From an uncultured Bacillota bacterium (GTDB lineage Bacteria; Bacillota; Clostridia; Peptostreptococcales; Anaerovoracaceae): 6,359 bases of DNA. The stretch spans positions 1 to 6,359 of the forward strand of contig CAMYWZ010000066.1 in the NCBI GenBank assembly GCA_947302945.1, given 5' to 3'. The notes below the pieces were generated by a model that saw nothing but the letters and a program-made list of their open reading frames with translations, had not been told where the DNA came from and made no database searches. Position 1 is the first letter of the stretch. Each line of letters starts with the position of its first letter. A program made the position numbers and the translations under genes. Shown one piece after another: positions 1-6,170 of the stretch.

Positions 1-191
1 AGTGGATGGATGCCTTGACGGCAGGACCCGCGCGGAACCTGAACCTGAAACATCCTTCGGTCTCGGCAGCGTGAACAGTATCATAACCCGAGCGGCTGGA
101 ACCGGCACCGGGAGAACCGTCCCTGATGGTGCGGCACCAGGAGAACCGTCCCTGATGGTGCGAACTTAAGGACCGTCCCGGAAGTTTGCTG
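1..191. other. Left-edge stretch with no supportable gene
   Basis: Apart from the tandem repeats, nothing firm is seen. Several frames stay open because the sequence is GC-rich. A plus frame runs from the edge to a TAA at 167-169 and another to a TGA at 72-74; a minus frame could start at an ATG at 82-84, but it has no ribosome site. None resembles a family I know. No hairpin-plus-T-tract terminator follows the last operon gene, so either the operon continues leftward or the repeat hairpins mark its end. Confidence 0.5.
104..161. repeat. Two tandem 29-bp hairpin-forming repeats (REP-like)
   Basis: Bases 104-132 and 133-161 are identical except at one position (G110 versus A139). Read on the minus strand each unit can fold: GCACC pairs with GGTGC, and inside it GGGA pairs with TCCC around a CGGTTC loop, with an ATCA bulge. 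The single difference changes a G-C pair to G-U, so the structure is kept. A partial third match (GACCGTCCCGG) lies at 171-181. The ACCGTCCC core resembles dispersed repeats seen in many Clostridia. Confidence 0.8.
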
Positions 192-614
192 TCACGGGAG
201 GAGCTCGCTGGGGACGTAGGTGTCGGTGACGTAGTAGCGGGTGCGGGCGGTGTCCCTGAGGCCGAGGAGGCGGCTGCCGGCGGAGAAGCCGCGCATGGGG
301 ACGCTGACCTGGTAATGGATCAGGCCGTCACCTTCCGGATCGCTGCCCATTCTGTAGACGGGCGAGGTATCCGTAGCGGAGCCGATGATGATGTCCGAAG
401 GCTCGACGCCCCGGATCTTTGACGCGATCTCCTCCTTGAGCCACTGCGTGATCTTCTCGGTAAAGCAGCCCTCCTGCTTTGCCATCTCTTTGGCCGCGTA
501 GACCGCGTCGTCCACCGCTGCCACAGCAAGGGAATACTGCTGGTCCGCCGCGAACTGCACCATAAAAAGGAGCAGGAGCGGGAGCGCTGCCGCAAGCACT
601 ATAAACTGTTTCAT
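192..614 (-). CDS. Pseudopilin-like protein resembling DUF4320
   Basis: This 140-aa protein has an N-terminal hydrophobic helix (residues about 4-22, starting MKQFIVLAAALPLLLLF), then an Ala-rich amphipathic helix (SLAVAAVDDAVYAAKEMAK), then GCFTEKITQWLKEEI and a beta-rich tail with IHYQVSVPMRGF. This plan, a membrane helix continuing into an alpha helix then a small globular domain with a G-x-F-T motif, fits the DUF4320 proteins I recall from Clostridia tad-like clusters, and TadE/TadF minor pilins in general. The DUF number is from memory. AGGAGG lies five bases before the ATG, and the gene is 40 nt after the 51-aa peptide gene. It is the last operon gene in view; no classic terminator follows its stop. 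Confidence 0.75.
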   Translation of the reverse strand: MKQFIVLAAALPLLLLFMVQFAADQQYSLAVAAVDDAVYAAKEMAKQEGCFTEKITQWLKEEIASKIRGVEPSDIIIGSATDTSPVYRMGSDPEGDGLIHYQVSVPMRGFSAGSRLLGLRDTARTRYYVTDTYVPSELLP

Positions 615-654
615 AATGGCCTCCTGTCTTGCGTGAAATGATCCGCAAAGCCTC

Positions 655-810
655 CTATCTGGGCGGGTCGTCCGTAAGCAGTCTGTGCTCGGCCTGCTTT
701 TCCCAGACGCCGCGCACGGTGGAATAGAGGCTGCCTTCGCCGCCGGCGATCATGCCGAATATGGCAAGGCCCAGCATTATCAGGGCCACTGTAACTATTA
801 TCTGTTTCAT
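655..810 (-). CDS. Small single-span membrane peptide, paralogue-like (51 aa)
   Basis: This 51-aa peptide starts MKQIIVTVALIMLGLAIFGM, nearly the same plan as the 59-aa peptide upstream, and ends with a short charged tail (RGVWEKQAEHRLLTDDPPR). The ATG at 810 was chosen over an in-frame ATG at 855 because GGAGGG lies five bases before it and the similarity to its neighbour begins exactly there. The 130-nt gap from the previous gene holds no convincing gene; a 30-codon frame ending in an ATGA overlap with this start lacks a good ribosome site. The role is probably a minor subunit or membrane accessory of the Tad-like machine. No family is recognised. Confidence 0.78.
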   Translation of the reverse strand: MKQIIVTVALIMLGLAIFGMIAGGEGSLYSTVRGVWEKQAEHRLLTDDPPR

Positions 811-940
811 TTCATCCCTCCAAAACCACTGCCATAATAAGCTGTTTCGCAGCATTCCACGGAATACGCTGCCGGTATGACCTGTCCCGTACTTTTCATC
901 CCGGATCAGACTGTGCCGTAGCGGGGGATTAAGAACAGGT

Positions 941-1120
941 TCAAACCGTTACGGGATCAGTGCTGTAAGAGCCGCCGGAGAGCCAGTCATCGAGGCTCTG
1001 CTCTATCTTCTGATCGGTCTTGTCCTTTATGCTCTCGGCCGTGGACGAAAAGCCCATGATCAGGGCGCCTATCGCTATGCCGAGTATTATCATCGCTATC
1101 ATTACTATCAGTTGTTTCAT
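941..1120 (-). CDS. Small single-span membrane peptide, candidate pilin-like subunit (59 aa)
   Basis: This 59-aa peptide starts MKQLIVMIAMIILGIAIGAL: a 3-residue head, then a hydrophobic helix to about residue 24, then an acidic/basic amphipathic tail (SSTAESIKDKTDQKIEQSL). The start is secure: AAGGAGG lies five bases before the ATG. It sits 69 nt after tadC, in the operon, where subunit genes are often found. The size and one-helix-plus-amphipathic-tail plan resemble Flp-type pilins. There is no prepilin peptidase site (Gly followed by Glu at +5), and the hydrophobic helix begins almost at the first residue. It shares its MKQ-hydrophobic-IV start with the next two genes. Assembly as a pilus or pseudopilus subunit is inferred from position and shape; no family is recognised. 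Confidence 0.8.
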   Translation of the reverse strand: MKQLIVMIAMIILGIAIGALIMGFSSTAESIKDKTDQKIEQSLDDWLSGGSYSTDPVTV

Positions 1121-1189
1121 GCTGTCCTCCTTACATAGCAGTGCCGCGGGGCCGGCTTCACCTTATCCGGGGAAGGGCCGGCAGTCAGC

Positions 1190-1840
1190 TCAAAAGAAAA
1201 ACGAGAGAAGCTCCTTCTGCTGAAGGAAATAGGCCACGTACAGGAAGTTGAGGAGCACCACCATGCAGTTTAAGACCACGGGGAAGTACACCAGGTCCGA
1301 GATGACTTCGTCCCTGCGGCGTTGTTTGGTAAGGCGCGCCTCCGTGAGGCCCGAGCGGTACAGGTCTATGCTCTGTATGAGCTCCGCCGGCGGGATGTCC
1401 TCCCACGAGGCCAGAAAGCTGCCGATGTCCCTGGCGCTGCTCTCCCCGAGCACACTGTAAAGCGCCTCGGAAGCCCTGTTTTTGTCGCCCTGCCGAAGGC
1501 TTACAGCCATGTCCGAAAAGACCGGCCCCAGAAGCTTTGCGAAGTCCGAAAGCTCTGATAATAGAAGCTCCGCGCTGATCTGCCCAGCCTGCCCGAGCAC
1601 GGCTATGTTGCGTATGTAGGCGAGGCTTTCGGAAAGCTCGAGCATCAGCCTGTCTTTTCTGCGGCCCGCAAGAAAGCGTTTCCAAAGTCCGAAGACCGCG
1701 GTGCTTTTCGCTGCGCTGCGCCCCTTTTCGGCTATGAGCCTGGCCTTTTTCAAGGGCCCGGAGACGCTTCTCCCGTAGATGAGAAGCGCCGTGCCGGACC
1801 AAAATATGAGGGGGATAACGATGCAGTATGCTGTTTCCAT
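1190..1840 (-). CDS. tadC: TadC-like inner-membrane platform protein (short)
   Basis: This 216-aa protein has a membrane span at about 5-22, a long charged cytoplasmic helical domain (about 25-178), and a second span at about 183-206 followed by a short FFF tail. The middle part (DRLMLELSESLAYIRNIAVLG and EDIPPAELIQSIDLYRSGLTEAR) fits a T2SSF domain. It is shorter than usual TadC proteins, which tend to have about 300 residues and more spans, so it is a reduced version. The ATG follows the tadB stop after one base (TGATATG) with no clear ribosome site of its own, so it likely depends on re-initiation after tadB. It pairs with TadB to complete the platform. Confidence 0.8.
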   Translation of the reverse strand: METAYCIVIPLIFWSGTALLIYGRSVSGPLKKARLIAEKGRSAAKSTAVFGLWKRFLAGRRKDRLMLELSESLAYIRNIAVLGQAGQISAELLLSELSDFAKLLGPVFSDMAVSLRQGDKNRASEALYSVLGESSARDIGSFLASWEDIPPAELIQSIDLYRSGLTEARLTKQRRRDEVISDLVYFPVVLNCMVVLLNFLYVAYFLQQKELLSFFF

Positions 1841-1841
1841 A

Positions 1842-2735
1842 TCAGTAATCTATGCCTGTGTTGTCTATACTCTGAAGGATTATAAGGTCCAGCAGGAAGA
1901 GGAAGACCGACAGCACCAGCAGCATCAGCCCTTCGGGGCTTGCGAACTGGTTCATGAGAAGGTCTTTCGGCGACACTCCGAGGAACCTCGAAGCCACCAG
2001 CATGGTGCCCGCGTACAGCGCAGGCACTAAAAACACGCTCATGCGGGCGGCTTCGCTGTTGAGGCGTTTGCGCTCTTCCGCGAGTTTTCTGGCGTTTCCG
2101 AGCTGCTCCGCAATGTCCGAGAGAGCCTCGGAAATATCGCTTCCCCTGACGGCGGCAGCCTCTATGCAGCTTGCCAGCATCCTGCCCCACAGCGTTCCGA
2201 GAGCGCGGGAGAAGCGTCCGCAGGCCTTGATCACCTGGGCTTTGCTGCCCGCGTCCCGAAGCCTTGCGAGAAGCAGTGCCAGCTGTTTCCTGCACGCAGG
2301 AAAGTCTCCGGACGAAGCTATCGCCGAGTCTATGGCTTCGTAGATGTTGCGGTCCTTCATGCGGTACTGCCTGTAAAGTTCCGTGACCACCGCGATGCCT
2401 TCCTGTCCGGCCTTCCGCCGGAAGGCGCCTCTTCTTGCGAAGAGCGCCAGGCCAGGTATGCTTCCTGCTGCCGCGGATATGAATACGGCTGCGAAAAACC
2501 TCAAAACTCCGGCGGACAGGACCATCCCTGCCACGAATATGAGGGCGCAGAGCGGCAGCAGCCTCGTCACCGACGGGTCCGGCGCGGCGCTTTTCACCGC
2601 CGAAGGCCCCGTCAGCCTCCTCCTCAGCTTGAACCTGATCACCGCCGCGTCGACCGTCCTCGCGAAGATCAGGAGCAGCCCCGCGAAATACAGCGCGTAC
2701 AGTACAAGGCTTATGAGAATGCTCAGTCCTTCCAT
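1842..2735 (-). CDS. tadB: TadB-like inner-membrane platform protein (T2SSF family)
   Basis: This 297-aa polytopic protein has hydrophobic segments at about 6-25, 58-78, 81-100, 232-250 and 268-288. Between the third and fourth lies a cytoplasmic helical domain (about 112-230) of the type II secretion F (T2SSF/GspF) kind, with the amphipathic run RGSDISEALSDIAEQLGNARKLAEERKRL typical of TadB/TadC shortly before the last two spans. Such proteins form the membrane platform on which CpaF acts. GGAGG lies four bases upstream of the ATG. The repaired cpaF ends 13 nt inside this gene and tadC starts one base after its stop, so the three are probably translated together. The order after the ATPase marks it as the TadB position. 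Confidence 0.85.
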   Translation of the reverse strand: MEGLSILISLVLYALYFAGLLLIFARTVDAAVIRFKLRRRLTGPSAVKSAAPDPSVTRLLPLCALIFVAGMVLSAGVLRFFAAVFISAAAGSIPGLALFARRGAFRRKAGQEGIAVVTELYRQYRMKDRNIYEAIDSAIASSGDFPACRKQLALLLARLRDAGSKAQVIKACGRFSRALGTLWGRMLASCIEAAAVRGSDISEALSDIAEQLGNARKLAEERKRLNSEAARMSVFLVPALYAGTMLVASRFLGVSPKDLLMNQFASPEGLMLLVLSVFLFLLDLIILQSIDNTGIDY

Positions 2736-4122
2736 CTTTCCTCCGCGCCGACAGGCGCCTCAGCCAGCCGCGAAAGCAGCTGTTCATCCTCGCGAAACTC
2801 TCAGGGCTGCCTGAAGCAGCGTACTCTTCCTGCGCCGCGCCTATGCTGTCTGTGAAAAACCACAGGTCTGCCTGCCTGTCGTAGCGGCAGATGCGGTCCA
2901 CGACCACCCCGCCGTCCGCGCCGAGCTGCATCTGGTATATCCCGCTGAGCTTCTTCTTTCCCTTGTCCGAAAGATGCACGAAGTGGAACAGGTAGTCGAA
3001 GCTCGCCGCGACGCGCTGCATCGTCAGCTGCACGTCCCCGCCGCAGTCCTTTACTATCTCTATCGCAGCCTCCAGGGCGAAGCGCTCCGGGCTCCTCGTG
3101 TGATATGTCATCTTCATGCGCTTGGTGCCCTTTGCCGCAAGCCGCACCGCCGTATCGAGAGCTATGCCGTCCCTCGCCTCCGCGAGTATGAAGTAGTCCG
3201 CGTCGCTTCGAAGAAGGTTCTTGGATATCCCCGAAAGCTGCGGCCCGTCCGCTATCAGCTGAAGTATAGGCGCCCCGGGAAGCAGCCTGTGGAGCGGGAT
3301 CTCCGGGTCGGTCTCCACCATGACGCCTTCAAGCGAAGGGTCCTCCAGGCTCTGCCAGGTGCTTAAAAACGTGGTCTTGGCGGTCCTTACAGCTCCCAGG
3401 AAAGCCACGTTGAAACCGATGTCCACCATGGCTTCGAACAGAGGAATAGCCTTATACGGGATGGTGCCCCGGGCCGCCTGCTCCTCGAAACTCAGGACCG
3501 GTATCAGGTAGCGCCGGAAGACCACCGCCGCCTGCCCCGCCTTCGCCATGGGCTCCGTGTATATCGTTACACGAGTGCCGTCCAGCAGGTACAGCTCGTA
3601 GTAGCTCTTGTCCATGCGCTCCCCGGGCGTGAGCAGCAGAAACGCCCTGATCATCTGGTCCAGCCTGTCCCTGCTTATCCTCTGCGGCATGAGCCGCATG
3701 CGCCCTCCGTCCATGAAGTACACGTGCTCGCCTATGATCTTGGCCGAGCCGCTCCCCGAAAACCTCGGCGAGAACCACTCGGCAAGGCCCGCCATCCCCC
3801 AGTTTTCATGGTACACAGCGTCCGCAAGATCGCTGTACCAAGGGGGAAACGGCGTGTCGAGGGCGGCCCACTGTCCGGCAAGCTCCAGTATCCTGCGCTT
3901 GAAGAAGGCCTTCTCCTTCTCGTGCCCTATTATGGCGTTCTTCTGTATCTCAAGCGCCGGGCCGCCGGCCCCAGACGACTCCCAGTCCTTGTAGAACTCG
4001 GCCTTGATCCTGCCGCACAGCTTTGGGAAAGCTGTGCCGTCCTGCCCCGCCTCATCCGGCTGTCCTTCCTGCGCACCCATGCCTCCTTCGCTTATGTACT
4101 GCGAAAAACTGAACCTATCCAT
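2723..4122 (-). CDS. cpaF: CpaF/TadA-type secretion motor ATPase, frame broken near its C-terminus
   Basis: This is a type II/IV secretion ATPase of the CpaF/TadA group, which would power subunit assembly through TadB/TadC. Counting from the ATG at 4122, which overlaps the previous stop: an N-terminal domain (about 60-230), the P-loop GAVRTAKTT (243-251), an Asp-box-like ETDPE (270-274), the Walker B strand YFILAEARDG (310-319, Glu315), and a His box MTYHTRSPE (338-346). The P-loop has Ala where GxxxxGK(T/S) has its last Gly, and ARDG replaces the usual VRGGE, so this is a divergent branch. After Ser442-Phe443 (codon 2794-2796) the frame becomes implausible. Shifting back one base gives REDEQLLSRLAEAP and so on, ending at TGA 2723-2725, for a total of 466 aa and a 13-nt overlap with tadB. 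The coordinates given assume that repair. A non-canonical alternative start, the ATG at residue 15, has GGAGG too close to it. Confidence 0.88.
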
Positions 4123-4873
4123 TCGCCGCCAGCAGCCTTTCCGGGACATCCGCCTGCGCTATGATATCGTCCGCCATAACGTCTATGTCCCTGGCAAACG
4201 CGCCGTCCTTGTAGGCCAGCAGGCTCTTTTCGTCTATTTCAGCCACCTTGCCGTATGCGGATTCCTTCACTGAGAACACTCTGTCCCGCTTCGTCTTCAG
4301 GCGCCGCCTGACGTAATCCCTGGTGTACCCTGACTGGGGGATGAACCTGTTGATCACGTAGCCGCCTATATTCAGCGCGAGTTTCTCGTAAAGAGGCCGC
4401 AGCCACTCGTAGCGCTTGAAGGCGCTCTCCTGCTGCACGAATACCACGTAAATGAGGTCTGAAGAAAACAGCGCCCCCAGCGACAGCCCGTGCTCTATGT
4501 TTGCGCCGCTGTCGCAGATGACTATGTCGAAGCTGTCCGAGACAGCCTTAAGAAAATACTGCGCCATGTCGGGATGGAAAGACTCGGAGCTTCCGGGTCT
4601 GTCCGTCCCGGCAATAACGTAGAGGTTGTCCTTGTACTCGGATTTCTTTACTATGTCCCCGATGTCCAGCAGCCTGTCCGCAAGATAGGGACGTATGCGC
4701 TCCATCGATTCGCCCACCATGGGAGCGTAGCCGCAGCCCTCGGACTCCTCCGCGTGCAGCAGCAGGACGGAAAGATCGCCCCTTTTCTGCGCTACCCTTT
4801 CCGCCACGCACTGGCTGAGCATGGAGCATCCGCACTTGTGGTCCGCTCCGTGAAACGTAAAGATCTTCTTCAT
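4115..4873 (-). CDS. ParA/MinD-like CpaE/TadZ relative with a degenerate P-loop
   Basis: This 252-aa cytoplasmic protein keeps the layout of the ParA/MinD fold: a start strand and P-loop region (residues 4-18), a hydrophobic strand LSVLLLH (34-40), a Walker-B-like strand FDIVICDSGAN (115-125, Asp121), and strands LIYVVFVQQ and GGYVINRF. CpaE/TadZ proteins of this fold place the Tad machine at a cell site. The nucleotide loop is abnormal: GADHKCGCSM stands where KGGxGKT(T/S) is expected, so the catalytic Lys after the second Gly is replaced by Cys, and the Asp normally following the 34-40 strand is absent (HAEES). ATP hydrolysis is therefore doubtful; it may bind a nucleotide or act only as a scaffold. 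GGAGG lies six bases before the ATG. Its stop overlaps the start of cpaF by 8 nt (ATGGATAG), indicating coupled translation. Confidence 0.78.
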   Translation of the reverse strand: MKKIFTFHGADHKCGCSMLSQCVAERVAQKRGDLSVLLLHAEESEGCGYAPMVGESMERIRPYLADRLLDIGDIVKKSEYKDNLYVIAGTDRPGSSESFHPDMAQYFLKAVSDSFDIVICDSGANIEHGLSLGALFSSDLIYVVFVQQESAFKRYEWLRPLYEKLALNIGGYVINRFIPQSGYTRDYVRRRLKTKRDRVFSVKESAYGKVAEIDEKSLLAYKDGAFARDIDVMADDIIAQADVPERLLAANG

Positions 4874-4915
4874 CAGTAACCTCCGTATAACTTGCGCCGC
4901 CCTGCGCCCCGCGGG

Positions 4916-5479
4916 TCATTTGTATTCGTCGTTAGCCACGACCAGGCTCCCCGCCCCAAACGCAAGAGCTGCACTTCGTATCATAAGATAATCATCAAGG
5001 CTGCAGGCTATCTCAAGCTGCCTGCCTCCTTCCGGAAGGACCCGGACTCTGTATTTTCCGAGGCTTTCCCCGGTCTTTGCGATGTAGATCCCAACAAGAT
5101 CATCCTCCTTATTAAGGGTGCTGATCGCCGCGATCCAGTCGTTTTCCAGAGGAAAGCTCGTGTACCCTTCCGGCGCGAGCGCCTTCGGCGAAAAGTACTC
5201 CTCCAGCACCTGCTGGTTCTTCCTGTAGTAGTCAGAAGCCGCAAGCCCGTAGACCGACCCGGCCTCCGAGGGCGCCAGCCCGCCCGCGACCACCGCCTCC
5301 GGCGCCGTCCGCGCGAGCCTGAAGCTCTCCGGCCCCATCTCCTCCCCCGGCACCACGTCCTCCGCGAACACCAGCACTGTCCTCAGCTCTATCCTGTCCC
5401 GCAGCTTCGTCTCCCAAAGGTACATGGCCCCAATGCTGACCACGACCAGAAAGATCCCGACAAGCGATCTCCACCTCAT
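4916..5479 (-). CDS. cpaB: CpaB/RcpC-like SAF-domain membrane protein of a Tad locus
   Basis: This 187-aa protein has one N-terminal membrane segment (residues about 6-22) with most of the chain outside. The region from about 34 to 100 (VLVFAEDVVPGEEMGPESF ... QVLEEYFSP) has the pattern of a SAF domain: a beta strand, a D-hxxG turn, then an acidic 'gpE-F' step, as in CpaB/RcpC. In Gram-negative Tad systems CpaB acts with the secretin in the periplasm. No secretin is seen here, so this protein more likely works at the cell wall or as an assembly factor at the membrane. It is the first gene after the operon promoter, with GGAGGGG upstream of the ATG. The C-terminal part (about 113-187) has no family I recognise. 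At 187 aa it is shorter than typical CpaB proteins. Confidence 0.75.
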   Translation of the reverse strand: MRWRSLVGIFLVVVSIGAMYLWETKLRDRIELRTVLVFAEDVVPGEEMGPESFRLARTAPEAVVAGGLAPSEAGSVYGLAASDYYRKNQQVLEEYFSPKALAPEGYTSFPLENDWIAAISTLNKEDDLVGIYIAKTGESLGKYRVRVLPEGGRQLEIACSLDDYLMIRSAALAFGAGSLVVANDEYK

Positions 5480-5539
5480 CCGCGCCCCTCCCGAAACCCT
5501 TCAGCCGGAGCTGTTTCCAGCCCTGGCATTTATGGCAAT

Positions 5540-5567
5540 ATTATACATCTGCACCTCAAAAAGTCAA
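5540..5567 (-). promoter_or_regulatory. Promoter of the tad-like operon
   Basis: TTGACT (5562-5567), a 16-bp spacer and a perfect TATAAT (5540-5545) on the minus strand form a strong sigma-A-type promoter, with AT-rich sequence upstream. Transcription would start near 5533, giving a leader of about 55 nt before the SAF-domain gene. A TTATGGCAATATT block overlaps the -10 box and start site, and a related TATGGCAAT lies 6 bp upstream of the -35 box, so regulation here is plausible. Confidence 0.85.
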
Positions 5568-5652
5568 CCACAATATGGCAATCATGTGCAAAATTAGGTT
5601 TTCTGCATAATTATTCACAGCATGCAAAAACCCCGGGATGACCCTCCCGGGG
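5561..5652. repeat. Direct repeat, left copy (terminator plus AT-rich -35 region)
   Basis: This is the partner of the copy at 6229-6316, with an exact 31-bp match at 5620-5650. This copy supplies both the hicB terminator and the -35 box of the tad-operon promoter. The repeated TGTGCAAAATTAG and TATGGCAAT blocks lie where UP-element or regulator contacts would be. Recombination between the copies would remove hicB and leave one terminator-promoter junction. Confidence 0.85.
5626..5652 (-). terminator. Rho-independent terminator of hicB
   Basis: On the minus strand CCCCGGGA (5645-5652), loop GGGTCA and TCCCGGGG (5631-5638) form a perfect 8-bp GC-rich stem followed by TTTTT (5626-5630). It lies about 55 nt past the hicB stop and separates hicB from the tad promoter. 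There is no T-tract on the other strand, so it acts in one direction. Confidence 0.9.
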
Positions 5653-5667
5653 CTAAAACAGTTTTAG
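5653..5667. repeat. Perfect 7-bp inverted repeat beside the hicB terminator
   Basis: CTAAAAC-A-GTTTTAG is an inverted repeat with a single-base centre, directly before the hicB terminator stem in the minus direction. It is not part of the duplicated segment. It has no T-tract of its own and may simply extend the terminator structure. Confidence 0.45.
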
Positions 5668-5706
5668 AAACTCAACTATGTTCCAACGGGGGCTGCCCTG
5701 AATGGC

Positions 5707-6099
5707 TTACCGCGCCGCTCTTTCCATGAGCGCGTCTGTAAGCACTCTGGAGAAGTTCAGATTGTTTTTCTCTCCATAGGTGTTGAGCCAGGCGGGGATG
5801 GTGATATTTTTGCGTATGGCCTTGCTGCCGTATTTTTCTGCGTAAGCATCCATATCAAGCACCAAAATGCTGGTAAAAGACCCTTCCGGCGCCGCAACAT
5901 TCTGATACCTGCTTGCAGCCGGGTAACCTTTCCCTTCTTCGAGCTCTCCGAGTATCCATCCTGATGCAGCGTCGATACCCATTTCAATGGCTTCAGCCAG
6001 ATCGCTGCCCTCCGTGACGCATCCAGGCAGATCAGGCACTTCTACAGTATAGCTTCCGTCTTCATTGGCTGTAAAAACAGCCGGATATAATAGTTTCAT
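5707..6099 (-). CDS. hicB: HicB-family antitoxin, apparently without a HicA partner
   Basis: This 130-aa protein has two parts. Residues about 4-50 match the HicB-like antitoxin fold (YPAVF, then DGSYTVEVPDLPGC, then a helix with DLAEAIEMG). Residues about 96-128 (RKNITIPAWL ... FSRVLTDAL) look like a ribbon-helix-helix DNA-binding domain. HicB proteins neutralise the HicA mRNA-cleaving toxin and repress their own promoter. The start is set by GGAGG six bases upstream of the ATG. A consensus promoter with twin palindromes precedes it and a terminator follows, so it forms its own unit. No HicA-like frame (a small double-stranded-RNA-binding-fold protein with a conserved His) is found on either side or strand within the window. 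It may be a solitary regulator, a relic of a toxin-antitoxin pair, or an antitoxin acting on a distant HicA. Confidence 0.88.
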   Translation of the reverse strand: MKLLYPAVFTANEDGSYTVEVPDLPGCVTEGSDLAEAIEMGIDAASGWILGELEEGKGYPAASRYQNVAAPEGSFTSILVLDMDAYAEKYGSKAIRKNITIPAWLNTYGEKNNLNFSRVLTDALMERAAR

Positions 6100-6133
6100 C
6101 TTCTTCCTCCGCTAAAAAAGCCCGACCGCTTAT

Positions 6134-6162
6134 AATATACGCATAATGCGCATGATTGTCAA
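6134..6162 (-). promoter_or_regulatory. hicB: hicB promoter
   Basis: On the minus strand a consensus TTGACA (6157-6162) is followed by a 17-bp spacer and TATATT (6134-6139), five of six matches to the -10 consensus. Transcription would start near 6127 and leave a leader of about 28 nt carrying a GGAGG ribosome site before the hicB ATG. The overlap with two identical palindromes points to autorepression. Confidence 0.8.
6139..6153. promoter_or_regulatory. hicB: Operator-like palindrome O1 inside the hicB promoter
   Basis: This is a second, base-identical copy of ACGCATAATGCGCAT. It sits in the 17-bp spacer and touches the first base of the -10 box, so an occupied site would block RNA polymerase. 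With O2 it frames the -35 box on both sides. Confidence 0.75.
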
Positions 6163-6170
6163 TGATTAGT

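Noticed and set aside
2..169. Open plus-strand frame entering from the left edge
   Set aside because: It runs through the tandem repeats, has Gly/Pro/Thr-rich composition and no recognisable family; in GC-rich DNA an open stretch of about 55 codons is not evidence.
807..899. 30-residue minus-strand frame whose stop overlaps the start of the 51-aa peptide gene (ATGA)
   Set aside because: The overlap looks like coupling, but there is no good ribosome site and no hydrophobic or family-like sequence, and the 51-aa gene has its own strong site.
1750..4149. One 799-residue minus-strand frame joining CpaF to a long Arg/His/Gly-rich tail
   Set aside because: The part after about 2794 is the out-of-frame reading of tadB and the start of tadC. 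It has no domain-like character, while the tadB frame there encodes a clear membrane protein with its own ribosome site.
3608..4164. Two long plus-strand frames opposite cpaF
   Set aside because: Antisense shadows; the minus strand carries the conserved ATPase sequence and codon pattern.
4892..5641. 249-residue plus-strand frame
   Set aside because: Antisense shadow of the SAF-domain gene in GC-rich DNA; Arg/Pro-rich and extends over the promoter and terminator region.
5661..5690. Sequence beginning GTTTTAGA that recalls type II CRISPR repeats
   Set aside because: It is a single copy with no spacers, no second repeat and no cas gene; it lies between the hicB stop and its terminator.
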